Made by a program: the position numbers and the translations under genes. A DNA stretch of 49,841 bases from Fibrobacterota bacterium (lineage in GTDB: Bacteria > Fibrobacterota > Fibrobacteria > UBA11236), in contig JAHFCH010000019.1 of NCBI GenBank assembly GCA_023249635.1, positions 1 to 49,841 on the forward strand, given 5' to 3'. Below the pieces are notes generated by a model. It searched no databases, had not been told where the DNA came from, and was given only the letters and a program-made list of their open reading frames with translations. Shown here one piece after another: positions 1 to 8,056 of the stretch (the stretch's first letter is position 1; each line of letters begins with the position of its first letter).

Positions 1-527
1 GCCAGTTCGTTCTCGAGGAAGATGACAGGATCATTGCAGCGGATGGCGGACTTGAGCATGCCCTTGGCATCGGCCGGATTGGACGGGCTCATGACGCGCA
101 GGCCGGGGAAGTGGGCGTAAACCGATTCCATGTTGTGCGAATGCTGGGACGAGACCCGGGGGCCCGCGCCGTTGGGGCCGCGCATCACCATTGGGATGTT
201 ATAGAGGCCGCCGGACATGTAGTACATCTTGGCGGCATTGCTGATGATCTGATCGATGGCCACCAGCGAGAAGTTGAAGCTCATGAACTCGACCACGGGG
301 CGTAGGCCCATCATGGCGGCGCCCACGGCCAGGCCGGTGAAGCCGGATTCGGAAATGGGGGTATCGATGACGCGCTTGGGACCGAAATGGTCCAGCAGGC
401 CCTTGGTCACCTTGTAGGCGCCGTTGTACTCCGCCACTTCTTCGCCCAGGATGAAAACCTTCTCATCACGGGTCATTTCTTCTTTAAGGGCCTGGTTGAT
501 GGCCTCTTTCATTTCCAGGACGGCCAT
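1..527 (-). CDS. pdhB: Pyruvate dehydrogenase E1 beta subunit, 3' end cut by the window edge
   Basis: This is the beta subunit of the thiamine-diphosphate-dependent E1 component that decarboxylates pyruvate (or a related 2-oxoacid) for acetyl-CoA formation in the cytoplasm. I translated the leftward frame from the ATG at 525-527. It begins [18 protein letters not shown] and continues through [35 protein letters not shown] and [17 protein letters not shown], all characteristic of E1-beta. About 175 residues are present of an expected 320 to 330; the C-terminal half lies beyond base 1. The start codon overlaps the pdhA stop (TGATG), so the two subunits are translationally coupled, as is normal for alpha2beta2 E1 enzymes. 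A branched-chain 2-oxoacid dehydrogenase or acetoin dehydrogenase subunit is the main alternative, since E2 and E3 are outside the window. Confidence 0.93.
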   Translation of the reverse strand, partial: MAVLEMKEAINQALKEEMTRDEKVFILGEEVAEYNGAYKVTKGLLDHFGPKRVIDTPISESGFTGLAVGAAMMGLRPVVEFMSFNFSLVAIDQIISNAAKMYYMSGGLYNIPMVMRGPNGAGPRVSSQHSHNMESVYAHFPGLRVMSPSNPADAKGMLKSAIRCNDPVIFLENEL

Positions 528-1528
528 CAGTCGTTCCCCAATTCATCCATGTATACGTGGCGGGTCAGTTCATCCACCGGCGGTTCCGGGCTCTCGTCCG
601 CGAAGTCCACGGCTTCCTGGATGTCGGCTTTGATTTTCTTCTGCAAGGCCTTGAAATCGTCTTCGCTGATGCGCTTGCTGTCGATAAGTTCTCGGCTGAT
701 GACCTGGATGGGATCCTTGGCCTTCCAGCTGTCCACTTCTTCCTTGGAGCGGTACGCGCCGGCGTCCGAGACCGAGTGGCCGAAATAGCGGTAAGTCTTC
801 ATGTGGATGAGCACGGGGCGGCGGGTGGCGCGCACCTCTTTGACGATTTCGCCCATGCGCTCATGGACTTCGTTCAGGTCCATGCCGTTGAGGGTGTGGC
901 CCTTGATGCCGTAAGCTTCGGCCTTGGAGGCGATGTCCGTGTTCGCGATGGCCCGGGTACAGGCGGTGCCCATGCCGTATTGGTTGTCTTCGCAGATGAA
1001 AATGGCGGGGAGGTCCCAGAGGGCGGCGAGGTTCAGGGATTCGTGCAAGGTGCCTTGCACCGTGGCCCCGTCGCCGAAAAAGATGAAGCTGACGGCGTTG
1101 TCTTCGTCGTAATTGGATTTGAAGGCGGCACCGATGCCCACCCCGAACTGGCCGCCCACGATGCCGTGGCCGCCCAGGAAGTTGTGTTCCTTCGAGAAGA
1201 AATGCATGGAGCCGCCCTTGCCGCGGGCGCATCCGGTGACTTTTCCGAAGAGTTCGGCCATGCCCGACTTGGGGGGCAATCCGAGCGCCAGGGAAAGGCC
1301 ATGGCAACGATAGGTGGTGACGACGCTGTCTTGGGGCAGTTTATGGGCGAGGGTGCCCACGCCAACCGCTTCCTGACCGATATAGGTGTGGAGGAAGCCG
1401 GCGATTTTCTTCTGCTGGTAGGCCTTGATGCTGGCTTCCTCAAAATTGCGGATGACCAACATCTTCTCCAGCAGTTCGACCAATTTTTCCTTGGTCACAG
1501 ATGACATCTCTTTCTTAGTGCTTGCCAT
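527..1528 (-). CDS. pdhA: Pyruvate dehydrogenase E1 alpha subunit
   Basis: This 333-residue protein is the thiamine-diphosphate-binding alpha subunit of the E1 component of pyruvate dehydrogenase. The diphosphate-binding signature is seen as [18 protein letters not shown] followed by the conserved Asn in EDNQYGMGT. Other family landmarks are [32 protein letters not shown], and [15 protein letters not shown] near residue 255, which corresponds to the phosphorylation-loop region of the family. Length matches the family. The ATG start at 1528 is preceded by a GGAGAA ribosome-binding site. It is the first gene of the leftward pdhA-pdhB pair, and the stop overlaps the pdhB start by one base. Assignment to pyruvate rather than branched-chain or acetoin substrate rests on overall resemblance only. 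Confidence 0.93.
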   Translation of the reverse strand: MASTKKEMSSVTKEKLVELLEKMLVIRNFEEASIKAYQQKKIAGFLHTYIGQEAVGVGTLAHKLPQDSVVTTYRCHGLSLALGLPPKSGMAELFGKVTGCARGKGGSMHFFSKEHNFLGGHGIVGGQFGVGIGAAFKSNYDEDNAVSFIFFGDGATVQGTLHESLNLAALWDLPAIFICEDNQYGMGTACTRAIANTDIASKAEAYGIKGHTLNGMDLNEVHERMGEIVKEVRATRRPVLIHMKTYRYFGHSVSDAGAYRSKEEVDSWKAKDPIQVISRELIDSKRISEDDFKALQKKIKADIQEAVDFADESPEPPVDELTRHVYMDELGND

Positions 1529-1832
1529 GTTTCTCCGGCGTACTTGAACCCTAATGATATTGGCTATCGGAAGGATATTGAAAGGCGGTTGATCGGCGCC
1601 AGTTCTTATTTACGGTGTCTTCCTCGTCCAGTGGGTTAATTTAGTAAAAAAATCCGGATTTCATGCCCTATTTGGGTATTGTGGGCAACTCCTAAATGCG
1701 CTCCAATCGGGATATTTCCGCGCGCCCATACCGCAGGAAAACACATAGCTTGGCGGAATTTGATTTACGGTTGATATTTTTGCTTCGGCCATAAAATCCG
1801 GTCCGGTCAGGGCAGGGGAATAGAGGAACTGC
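1529..1832. other. Divergent intergenic region between pdhA and the flavin-reductase-like gene
   Basis: About 300 bases without a convincing gene. It must hold the outward promoters for pdhA (leftward) and the flavin-reductase-like gene (rightward). It contains a perfect 12-base palindrome AAATCCGGATTT at 1650-1661 next to a run of A residues. I could not pick out a well-spaced -35/-10 pair with confidence on either strand. Confidence 0.5.
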
Positions 1833-2309
1833 ATGGAAGAGATCTCCGAACTCGCTGCCGCCGCCGGCAAAATCCCCTCCGGGCTTTTCATCGTAACGGC
1901 AACGGACGGAACCAAGAACGAAGGGTACCTCGGATCCTGGATTCAACAGGCCTCCTTTTCCCCGCTGTTGCTGAACATCGCCATCCGCCCGGGGCGTCCC
2001 TGTTATGACCTGATCAAATCCACCGGCCGGTTCGGCATCAATGTGGTGGGCGGTAAGAATGGCGGCATGATGAAACCCTTCTGGAGCCCCACACCAGGGA
2101 CGGATGCCTTCGCCGGAGTGGAATGGACGCGAAGCGAACTGGGGAACGTCATGCTGGGGAACGCCTTGGCGTTTTTCGACTGCGAATTCCGCAGTTCGGT
2201 GACCCCGGGCGATCATGAAATCGTGTTCGCGGAAGTGGTATCGGGTAAGATTCTGCAATCGGAAGACAAGCCGCTCACCCACGTGCGGAAGTCAGCCCTG
2301 GGCTATTAA
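1833..2309 (+). CDS. Flavin-reductase-like FMN-binding split-barrel protein
   Basis: A 158-residue cytoplasmic protein resembling the flavin reductase (DIM6/NTAB) family, whose members bind FMN and reduce flavin with NAD(P)H or act as oxygenase partners. Family-like features are an N-terminal PSGLFIVTATDG segment, the GSWIQQASFSPLLLNIAI strand with its SW..Q..F.P pattern, FGINVV near residue 70, and GDHEIVFAEV near residue 130, which is the conserved H-x-hydrophobic-hydrophobic-x-G/A-E/x-V strand. The ATG is preceded by AGAGGAAC at a normal distance. It stands alone on the plus strand, convergent with the PHP gene 8 bases downstream. The exact substrate or partner cannot be told from sequence; rubredoxin-linked or standalone flavin reductase roles are both possible. 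Confidence 0.82.
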   Translation: MEEISELAAAAGKIPSGLFIVTATDGTKNEGYLGSWIQQASFSPLLLNIAIRPGRPCYDLIKSTGRFGINVVGGKNGGMMKPFWSPTPGTDAFAGVEWTRSELGNVMLGNALAFFDCEFRSSVTPGDHEIVFAEVVSGKILQSEDKPLTHVRKSALGY

Positions 2310-2317
2310 CCTTCGCA

Positions 2318-3883
2318 TCAGGTTTCGAGATAGCTGGGGGCGGTAAGCGCCAGGCGCTTGCCGGAAGTTTGCGCTTCGGCTCGGAGATATGCGGAACCCG
2401 CGGGGACGGTTAAGGCTTCATCCAAATCCATCCCGCCACCATCGAGCTTCCAGGTCGCCACAACGGTTTCCTGCGAGGCCCCCTTTTGACCCGCCCAGAC
2501 GGTCACGTTGGTGAAGCCGCCGAAATCGGAATTGCTCTTACCGTGGAGACGGAACCGGCCATCTGAGTCCTGTAGCTCCAGGAATGGCCCATCGGTGAGG
2601 AACAGGCGGCCCGAGGCCAATCCGCTTTGGATTCCGGCCACGGTCCGCTCGGGCGCATGCACGACCGTGCGGACATTCCCATAGACATGGTTCCGGTTCT
2701 GGTAAAGCGAAAATAGGGGAGTCTTGACCCCGATGCAGCGGTTGAGATCTCCGTGGGCATCGTTCGCGCCGATGGGGGAGATGCGCTTACCGGCCAGAAG
2801 CTGATCGACCCAGAATCGCCGTCCCTCGGTATAGTCCGTACCCCGGTTCCCGTTCCAGAATTGCAAGCCGTCTACGCCGCGAATGGACGGGTTCGGCCGC
2901 AAATCGCGCTCATGCCACATGCCCCTTCGGAAGATGAACCGCTCGAGCCCGCCTACGCGCGAACGGGGATGGGCCGCGAAAGCCGGGGTTGCGCCGATGC
3001 GTTCCAAGACTTCTTCGACGCGCAGGTCAGGTCGGTTATTGAACCAGCGTCGCCCCCCGTCGCCATGCCCAGGTAGGAAGTCGGGATGCCCAGCCACCAA
3101 AAGATGGACATTCTCGCCCAGGTGGTTTCCGCAGGAAACCTCCTCCCCAGGAATGACCAGGGTCCTGCCTCCATCCCCGGGTCCCGTCACGAGACCTTGA
3201 TTCAATGCCAGAGCCTCGCTGCGGTAGGCCTGGAAATTCGCGTCCGGATCCACGGGCTGCATGTAGCGGCGGCGGTTGTAATAGAAATCGTAGGAATGGT
3301 CCGTGCACACCACGTACCCCATGCCTAAGGCGGTTCCCGCTTCCTGCAGGACATTCAGGGGGGCGCCGTACTCGACCGGGTCGTTGGAATAGTCGGAATG
3401 GCAATGGAGCTCGCCTCCGTGCCAATCGACCGGGTAGGGGAGCGGAGCGGCCAGGAAGCGGATAAGGAGCGGGGAAGGGGGGATACCGGGAAAATTCGCG
3501 TTGAGGAAATCCTGACTGCGGCCGCCGGATTTCTCGACCCGGACCTTGCCGTTCACGGTGACCATCCCGGTGCAGCCCGAGAAGTCGAGCGCCAGGGGAT
3601 GGAAGAGCAGGTTTTCGGTAGGGCGCAGGTCCAGGTTTACCGTTTGTTTCCGGCTGCCGCCTTCCCATTGCAGCAGGAATTCGATTTCATGAACCTGCAC
3701 CGGAAAGAGATCCCCATCCTTGATGACGAGATAGAAGACCGGCTTGACACCGGGAACGCAGAAGCTGGGGCCGTCGAGGAATACCTCAGGCCAAGGCCGA
3801 TAAAGCGGCGACCAAGGCAGCTTGAACTTGTAATGGGTTTCGGCGTAGGGGAGCGGGGAAGGGAAGAGGAGCCGTTTAAGCAT
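2318..3883 (-). CDS. PHP-domain metallohydrolase of the CehA/McbA type
   Basis: A 521-residue protein with a PHP (polymerase and histidinol phosphatase) metal-binding fold. Metal-ligand motifs appear in the usual order: GELHCHSDYSNDP at about residue 157, CTDHSYDF near 190, IPGEEVSC near 245, AAHPRSR near 305 and IGANDAHGD near 375. CehA/McbA-type proteins share this arrangement and hydrolyse phosphoester or ester bonds; the substrate here is unknown. The first 150 residues (including FVPVQ-like beta segments and a GKVRVEKSGG stretch) have no recognised domain and look beta-rich; a C-terminal beta region follows the catalytic part. No signal peptide is evident. Its start overlaps the end of the small upstream gene by eight bases, which suggests one leftward transcript. 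Confidence 0.8.
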   Translation of the reverse strand: MLKRLLFPSPLPYAETHYKFKLPWSPLYRPWPEVFLDGPSFCVPGVKPVFYLVIKDGDLFPVQVHEIEFLLQWEGGSRKQTVNLDLRPTENLLFHPLALDFSGCTGMVTVNGKVRVEKSGGRSQDFLNANFPGIPPSPLLIRFLAAPLPYPVDWHGGELHCHSDYSNDPVEYGAPLNVLQEAGTALGMGYVVCTDHSYDFYYNRRRYMQPVDPDANFQAYRSEALALNQGLVTGPGDGGRTLVIPGEEVSCGNHLGENVHLLVAGHPDFLPGHGDGGRRWFNNRPDLRVEEVLERIGATPAFAAHPRSRVGGLERFIFRRGMWHERDLRPNPSIRGVDGLQFWNGNRGTDYTEGRRFWVDQLLAGKRISPIGANDAHGDLNRCIGVKTPLFSLYQNRNHVYGNVRTVVHAPERTVAGIQSGLASGRLFLTDGPFLELQDSDGRFRLHGKSNSDFGGFTNVTVWAGQKGASQETVVATWKLDGGGMDLDEALTVPAGSAYLRAEAQTSGKRLALTAPSYLET

Positions 3884-4070
3884 CCAGGCGCGATTTGCTG
3901 ACCCAAGTCAAATCGATCCCGGCGTCCATGGCTTCGTCCTGGGAAGTGGCGCGGCGATGCTGCTGACGCCGATCGGGAAAGCTGATCGTCTCTTGGTAGC
4001 GGCGGCGATCGTTCTTACGCAGGTCCCATGACCCGCCTTTGTAATTCCGGTTCGACTCTTCCTTCACCAT
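3876..4070 (-). CDS. Small basic hydrophilic protein of unknown function
   Basis: A 64-residue, highly charged protein (KNDRRRYQETISFPDRRQQH region) rich in Arg, Gln and Asp, without a membrane segment or signal peptide. I do not recognise the family. The DRRQQHRR stretch resembles the basic RxxR-type motifs that precede PilZ or other ligand-binding domains, but the protein is too short to hold one. Support for it being real: the ATG is preceded by GCGAGGT at a suitable distance, and its end overlaps the start of the PHP hydrolase by eight bases, typical of translational coupling. It is a hypothetical gene with moderate confidence. Confidence 0.55.
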   Translation of the reverse strand: MVKEESNRNYKGGSWDLRKNDRRRYQETISFPDRRQQHRRATSQDEAMDAGIDLTWVSKSRLDA

Positions 4071-4125
4071 GACTTACCTCGCAGGAAAGCAAATCATAAA
4101 ATATTTATCTGATCCCCGGAAGGCC

Positions 4126-4314
4126 TCAAATTTTCGCCACTTCACGCACAATATCACGCCAGTAATTTTCCTTGTAGTCGCGACATGCTTTGCGGATTAA
4201 ATCGGAGATACGGATGTCCCTGCCGGTACGTTTGCGTTCATTGACGGCGATGGCTTCCAAATCCAGATATTCCTGCCCCATGTAGACATTTCTGCGCTTC
4301 TTGAGATTTTCCAT
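4126..4314 (-). CDS. Small protein with a ribbon-helix-helix-like sequence
   Basis: A 62-residue protein beginning MENLKKRRNVYMGQEYLD. The pattern of a short beta-like N-terminus followed by two amphipathic helices (DLEAIAVNERKRTGRDI, then ISDLIRKACRDYKENYW) resembles CopG/Arc-type ribbon-helix-helix DNA-binding proteins, including antitoxins and autoregulators. This is a resemblance by eye, not a domain hit. An ATG five codons upstream (4329) exists, but the ATG at 4314 has a GGAG eight bases before it, so I chose 4314. No toxin-like partner is visible on either side. It lies at the edge of the AT-rich gene-free region and could bind there. Confidence 0.55.
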   Translation of the reverse strand: MENLKKRRNVYMGQEYLDLEAIAVNERKRTGRDIRISDLIRKACRDYKENYWRDIVREVAKI

Positions 4315-4683
4315 GGTTCGGGTCTCCATGGGTCGAATGATACCTTAGAGGGTGCGCATACACAACCTTATTGTGGCTTCCGCTAACTTGGTTTTGGCTC
4401 TGTTCCGCGGCTGCATCTAAGGCCGAGTATCCTTATGTATTTCAATGGGTTACCCAAGGCCTTGTGTGGGCATTTTACCAGACTTCGTAGCGTTTAAGGG
4501 AAAGGCTCTATCCACAATCGAAACGAAGAAAGATATTTAAGTTTACATAATATATCTTATGCGTACCGATGGATAAGAAAGCTGGATAGTTATTTAGCAT
4601 AAGTATCTAGGTTGTGACTCATCCATTTTAAATATTTGAGTCGTAGAGTGTTCATAGAACCGAATAATCTGTGGATTAAATGT

Positions 4684-4699
4684 TGTTTCACGGGAAACA
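4684..4699. promoter_or_regulatory. parS-like near-palindrome
   Basis: TGTTTCACGGGAAACA differs by one base (position 10, G for T) from the widely conserved ParB-binding parS sequence TGTTTCACGTGAAACA. The six-base arms TGTTTC and GAAACA are perfect inverted repeats. A one-mismatch match to a 16-mer is not expected by chance in 50 kb. Binding by ParB is inferred; another regulator with a TGTTTC half-site is possible. Confidence 0.5.
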
Positions 4700-4802
4700 A
4701 ACTCAGCAACAACTCAAATTCGCTTCTACTAACTTGCGAAGCTGTAGTTTGCGTCTAGCGCCACTGTTACCATCCTGTGCTCACCTTGGGGATAAGTCGG
4801 AG

Positions 4803-4836
4803 AGAAATGAAAAGGCCCCGCTGGAAAGCGAGGCCT
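4803..4836 (-). terminator. Intrinsic terminator of the coiled-coil protein operon
   Basis: Inverted arms at 4813-4822 and 4827-4836 (AGGCCCCGCT and AGCGAGGCCT, one mismatch) enclose a GGAA tetraloop. On the minus strand the stem is followed by TTTTCATTTCT. It lies about 30 bases after the stop of the leftward gene at 4865. Confidence 0.75.
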
Positions 4837-4864
4837 GTATAAGCACCGGTTTAGGATGGGCCGT

Positions 4865-6265
4865 CTAGGCGGTCAGGCCGCTCCGGGGCGGGAATTCCGA
4901 CTTGGGCAAGTGCCGGAACTGGTGGTCGATGAGACCGGCCCTGCCGGGTCCTACGGACTCAATACGGCTCAGCAACCGACCGGACATGGCTTCGAATTGC
5001 GCCGGACGCTCTTCCCGGGAAAAGGCCAGGATTCTGGCCAGGGTTTCCTTGTTGATTTCTTCGCTCAGGAAGCTCTCCAGATGGATGTTCTGGCCATGCT
5101 CAAGCCGGCTCAGTAGGTCGGTAAAGACCGTTTCCAGGCGTTCATGGAAGGCGTCTTCGTCCCGGGTTTTCAACGACAGCAAGCTCCAAACCGCGTACAG
5201 CGAATTGAAGATATACTGGCGGCTTTCCTTGGGATGGAGCGGCGAATAGAAGTATTCCGAGATGACTTCGCCCTCGGGCGTCTTCACCATGGATTTGCTG
5301 CAAAGGGATTTGCCCGGCTCGAACATCTTCAGCCGGGCGGCCTTATCGACCAAGCTTCCGCTGCTGGCCGAGTTAGGGCTGACTACGGGGCTTGGGGTAG
5401 ACTGCGGGCCGATTTGGAACCCCGCTCCCCCACCCAACACCCTATCCCGTGACCAGATCGATTCCTGCTGATTTCCCAGGGATTTGCCGAATAAACCGGC
5501 ATCTCCACCCAGCGGGGCTCCGGTTTTACGGAACAACCCTTCGGTGAACGGACGGGCAGCATCCTTGGCTTCAGGGGCAAGGGGCTCGGGGGCTTTTTCG
5601 GCCAGTGGTTTTTCGGCGACAGGAGGAGCCGGAGGCTTAGGGGCCGCAGCGACCGGAGCCGGAATCGGCTGCGGAGTTGGGACCGGTAACGGAAGGCTGG
5701 CTTGCGGAGCCTCGGGAGAATCGGAGAGGTCGGTTACCACCTCGTACAGACCGTTGATGATATTGCGCTTATTCTTATCCAGCTCGGCGCGCAGGTTGGT
5801 TTCGATGAAGCGGAGCTCTTCTTCCTTCTTGATCAGCTTCTCGGTGGTCTTGGCCAGCTCGCGCAGCTTGCTCTGGGACTCCATGAGGGTACGCTTCACT
5901 TCGGCCAACTCGCCGGTACGCTTCTTGTACTCTTCCATCATTTTGCGGGAGTCTTCGGAGAGATGATTGATTTTCTCTTCCTTCTCCTTGGCCACGCTCA
6001 GGCGCTGCTGGTAATGCTCCAGCACCAGCTTGAGGGTCGCATCGGGATCGCCTTTCCCGCCTGACAGGCGTTTCAGGTCCGCCAATGCCAGCTCGCAGAG
6101 TTCCTTCTCGCGACGGACGATATTCTCCGTCGCGCCGTAGATTTCCTGCTGTTGGTTGTTCTCGTAGGCGGTGGTGAGCGCGTGAAAGATTTTGTTGTCT
6201 TGCAGCTTGGGCTTCACGAGCCCCTGTTCCTTGGAGATGAATCCCCAGTCCTGAACCGTTTTCAT
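4865..6265 (-). CDS. Coiled-coil and proline-rich protein of unknown function
   Basis: A 466-residue cytoplasmic protein without signal peptide or membrane segment. Residues about 1-60 are a compact N-terminal part (MKTVQDWGFISKEQGLVKPK). Residues 60-185 are strongly charged with heptad-like Leu/Glu/Lys spacing and should form a coiled coil. Residues 195-250 are Pro/Ala-rich (a flexible linker). Residues 250-330 are Gly/Ser-rich, and the last 130 residues form a helical domain (region around SRQYIFNSLYAVWSLLSL). I do not recognise a family. The ATG has GGGAG eight bases upstream. It follows the TPR gene by 16 bases in the same direction and ends at a terminator, so the two probably form an operon and the proteins may interact. 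Confidence 0.8.
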   Translation of the reverse strand: MKTVQDWGFISKEQGLVKPKLQDNKIFHALTTAYENNQQQEIYGATENIVRREKELCELALADLKRLSGGKGDPDATLKLVLEHYQQRLSVAKEKEEKINHLSEDSRKMMEEYKKRTGELAEVKRTLMESQSKLRELAKTTEKLIKKEEELRFIETNLRAELDKNKRNIINGLYEVVTDLSDSPEAPQASLPLPVPTPQPIPAPVAAAPKPPAPPVAEKPLAEKAPEPLAPEAKDAARPFTEGLFRKTGAPLGGDAGLFGKSLGNQQESIWSRDRVLGGGAGFQIGPQSTPSPVVSPNSASSGSLVDKAARLKMFEPGKSLCSKSMVKTPEGEVISEYFYSPLHPKESRQYIFNSLYAVWSLLSLKTRDEDAFHERLETVFTDLLSRLEHGQNIHLESFLSEEINKETLARILAFSREERPAQFEAMSGRLLSRIESVGPGRAGLIDHQFRHLPKSEFPPRSGLTA

Positions 6266-6281
6266 GCTACGGCTCCCTTCT

Positions 6282-7805
6282 CTAATTGAAACCTGTCTGG
6301 CCGGCGAGTTGGTTGTACTCCTTGAATTGTCTTATAGCTTGGAGGTCTTCGTCAGCGTTAATCTTCTCGATGTCCCGGAAGCCTTTCTCCACCGCCTGCT
6401 TGAGGTAATGGAGGCTGTCGTCGAAATTACGATTGCGCGCGTGGCAGCAAGCGAGATTGTATAAGCAATCAGGGTCGTCCGGGGTCTCGCGCCAGAGAGA
6501 CTCAAGGATCGCAACCGCCCTCTCCCCTTCGTTTCGGGCCAGATGGATGCGCGCCAACTCGAAGGCCGCCCCCTGGGTGGCGGGATCCATTTCCAAGGCT
6601 TTCTGGTAGCGGGCTTCGGCCAAACTCTCCGCGCCGCTCTGCACCAGCATGCGGCCCAGCATCGTCAGGGTCTCGGGGGTTTCCCCTTCCGATGCGAGCA
6701 CGGCTTCGAGTTGCGCGATGGCGTCTTTGGTCCGGCCCATTTTCCATTGCCCCAGCACCAGCAGCTTGCGCATCTCTATGGAGAGCGCGCCGTCCGGGGT
6801 GCGCTGCAGATGCTGTACGCATTGCGCGGTCTCCCCCATCTCCATGAGCAGCGATAAACAGGCGGCCGTTTCCTCTTCGCCCAACCCGTGCCTGCCGAGC
6901 ACGCGCTTCAGTACGCTTCCGGCTTCCTCATGCTCCGCTTCCTGGATGTGGAGCTTGGCGAGGGCCAATTGCGTGGGTACATGATCTTCGTCGCGCTTCA
7001 AGGTTTCCTTGAAGGCATCGCGGGCGGCGCGGAATTCCTTCCCCGCCAGGCACAGTCGGCCCAGCAGATGCCGCGCTTCGATATTCCCGGGATTCATCTT
7101 TATGACGCGGGAGATTTCCGCCTTACCCTCGGCCGCTTCCCCGCGCTCCAGGCGGATTACGGCCATGTTCACCAAGGCGGGTTCGTAATTCTCGTCCTTA
7201 CGGACGCACATGGCGAAATCGTCGAAGGCCTCCTGGATACGGCCCAGCTTATACGCCATGTTGGCGCGGTTGAAAAGCGCGTCGGTATATTCCGGGGCTT
7301 CGGCATAGGCCCGGTCGAACAGTTCGAAGGCTTGGCCGTTGTCGCCTTCCATAAAGGCTATCTGACCCAGGCAATTCCACAAGGGCGCCTTCGCCGTCTT
7401 CTGCGTGAGTCCCGACAGACACAACTCGCGCGCCTTGGCGAGTTCGTTCAGGCGTAGGTGGCAATTGGCGAGGTCGATCATGCCGTGCACGTCGCCGGGA
7501 TACCGCTCGAGATATCCGCTCAGGATTTTCTTGGCGGCCTGGTATTCTCCGGCGTCGAAAAGGGCGTTGCCTAGATTGAGTTCGTATTCGGGATGGGGCT
7601 TTTCGTCCATTGCCTGGCGGAAGAAACGGGCGGCTACGGCGTAGCTTTTTTCCTGCATGGCCAATTCGCCCATGGCGTTGAACCAGCGATCATCTGCCTG
7701 ACCCGACTTCTCGAGTTTGAAAAGGGTTTGCCGCATGGCCGCGGAAAGACCCTTAACCTTCTGGTTTTCATAGAGATCCCACAATGCCGTTCCCATGGTA
7801 TCCAT
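6282..7805 (-). CDS. Tetratricopeptide repeat protein
   Basis: A protein of about 507 residues made almost entirely of TPR-like helical repeats, for example YELNLGNALFDAGEYQAAKK, ALFNRANMAYKLGRIQEAFD and LYNLACCHARNRNFDDSLHY, with the conserved small residues, Tyr and Pro-rich turns (ERYPGD, KMNPGN, ETPDD). TPR arrays act as protein-protein interaction scaffolds. There is no signal peptide, so it is probably cytoplasmic. The frame is open to a TTG at 7844, but I chose the ATG at 7805 because the residues before it look non-native; an AGGTGG lies about 13 bases upstream, and an ATG at 7796 is also possible. It is the first gene of an operon with the coiled-coil protein 16 bases downstream. Confidence 0.85.
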   Translation of the reverse strand: MDTMGTALWDLYENQKVKGLSAAMRQTLFKLEKSGQADDRWFNAMGELAMQEKSYAVAARFFRQAMDEKPHPEYELNLGNALFDAGEYQAAKKILSGYLERYPGDVHGMIDLANCHLRLNELAKARELCLSGLTQKTAKAPLWNCLGQIAFMEGDNGQAFELFDRAYAEAPEYTDALFNRANMAYKLGRIQEAFDDFAMCVRKDENYEPALVNMAVIRLERGEAAEGKAEISRVIKMNPGNIEARHLLGRLCLAGKEFRAARDAFKETLKRDEDHVPTQLALAKLHIQEAEHEEAGSVLKRVLGRHGLGEEETAACLSLLMEMGETAQCVQHLQRTPDGALSIEMRKLLVLGQWKMGRTKDAIAQLEAVLASEGETPETLTMLGRMLVQSGAESLAEARYQKALEMDPATQGAAFELARIHLARNEGERAVAILESLWRETPDDPDCLYNLACCHARNRNFDDSLHYLKQAVEKGFRDIEKINADEDLQAIRQFKEYNQLAGQTGFN

Positions 7806-7942
7806 CGGTCGGATCGTACCACCTGGCGGCCGAAAGCTTCGCAAGAAGGCTAAAAAAGGGGTGGGTTACCGCAAGTTCCGGAAGCGCCGGAAGTCGGTTA
7901 AACTTAGAAAGGACTTGGTCTTTGGTTTATAGGGGGGAAAGT

Positions 7943-8016
7943 TGGTTGGGATGCAAGGATTCGAACCTCGATAACCAGATCCAGAATCTGGAGTCCTGCC
8001 ATTGGACGACATCCCA
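7943..8016 (-). tRNA. tRNA-Gln (anticodon CTG)
   Basis: On the minus strand the sequence folds into a complete cloverleaf: acceptor TGGGATG paired with CATCCCA, D arm GTCC/GGAC, anticodon stem CCAGA/TCTGG around loop TTCTGGA (anticodon CTG, reading CAG), and T arm with TTCGAAT. The discriminator A and a genome-encoded CCA (7943-7945) follow. It is preceded by a good promoter. Confidence 0.95.
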
Positions 8017-8027
8017 AGGTACGCAAA

Positions 8028-8056
8028 AGCTTAAAAATCTTTGCGATTCGAGTCAA
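8028..8056 (-). promoter_or_regulatory. Sigma70-type promoter of tRNA-Gln
   Basis: On the minus strand TTGACT (8051-8056) and TAAGCT (8028-8033) are separated by exactly 17 bases. The -10 ends 12 bases before the mature tRNA 5' end at 8016, so a start near 8021 would give a short 5' leader. Confidence 0.6.

Larger units (their letters stand above)
4315..4864. other. AT-rich gene-free region with DnaA-box-like and parS-like sites
   Basis: About 500 bases clearly richer in A and T than the surrounding genes, with no supportable open reading frame. Sites seen by eye: CTATCCACA at 4508-4516, TGTGGATTA at 4670-4678 and TGGGGATAA at 4787-4795, each one base from the DnaA-box consensus TTATCCACA (or its complement); a weaker match at 4568-4576; a parS-like 16-mer at 4684-4699; and the short inverted repeat GTTCATAGAAC near 4650. 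The stretch 4530-4640 is the most AT-rich. This composition fits a replication origin or partition site, but no dnaA, parAB or mnmG gene is in the window, so the role is unproven. Confidence 0.45.

Noticed and set aside
557-1504. Long plus-strand open frame of 315 residues
   Set aside because: It is the reverse strand of pdhA, which has clear motifs and a ribosome-binding site.
1650-1661. Palindrome AAATCCGGATTT beside an A-run as a possible terminator
   Set aside because: There is no loop, so it cannot form a normal hairpin, and it lies in a promoter region rather than after a gene.
4680-4868. Plus-strand open frame of 62 residues in the AT-rich region
   Set aside because: It runs through the parS-like site and the terminator hairpin, with no ribosome-binding site and unlike codon use.
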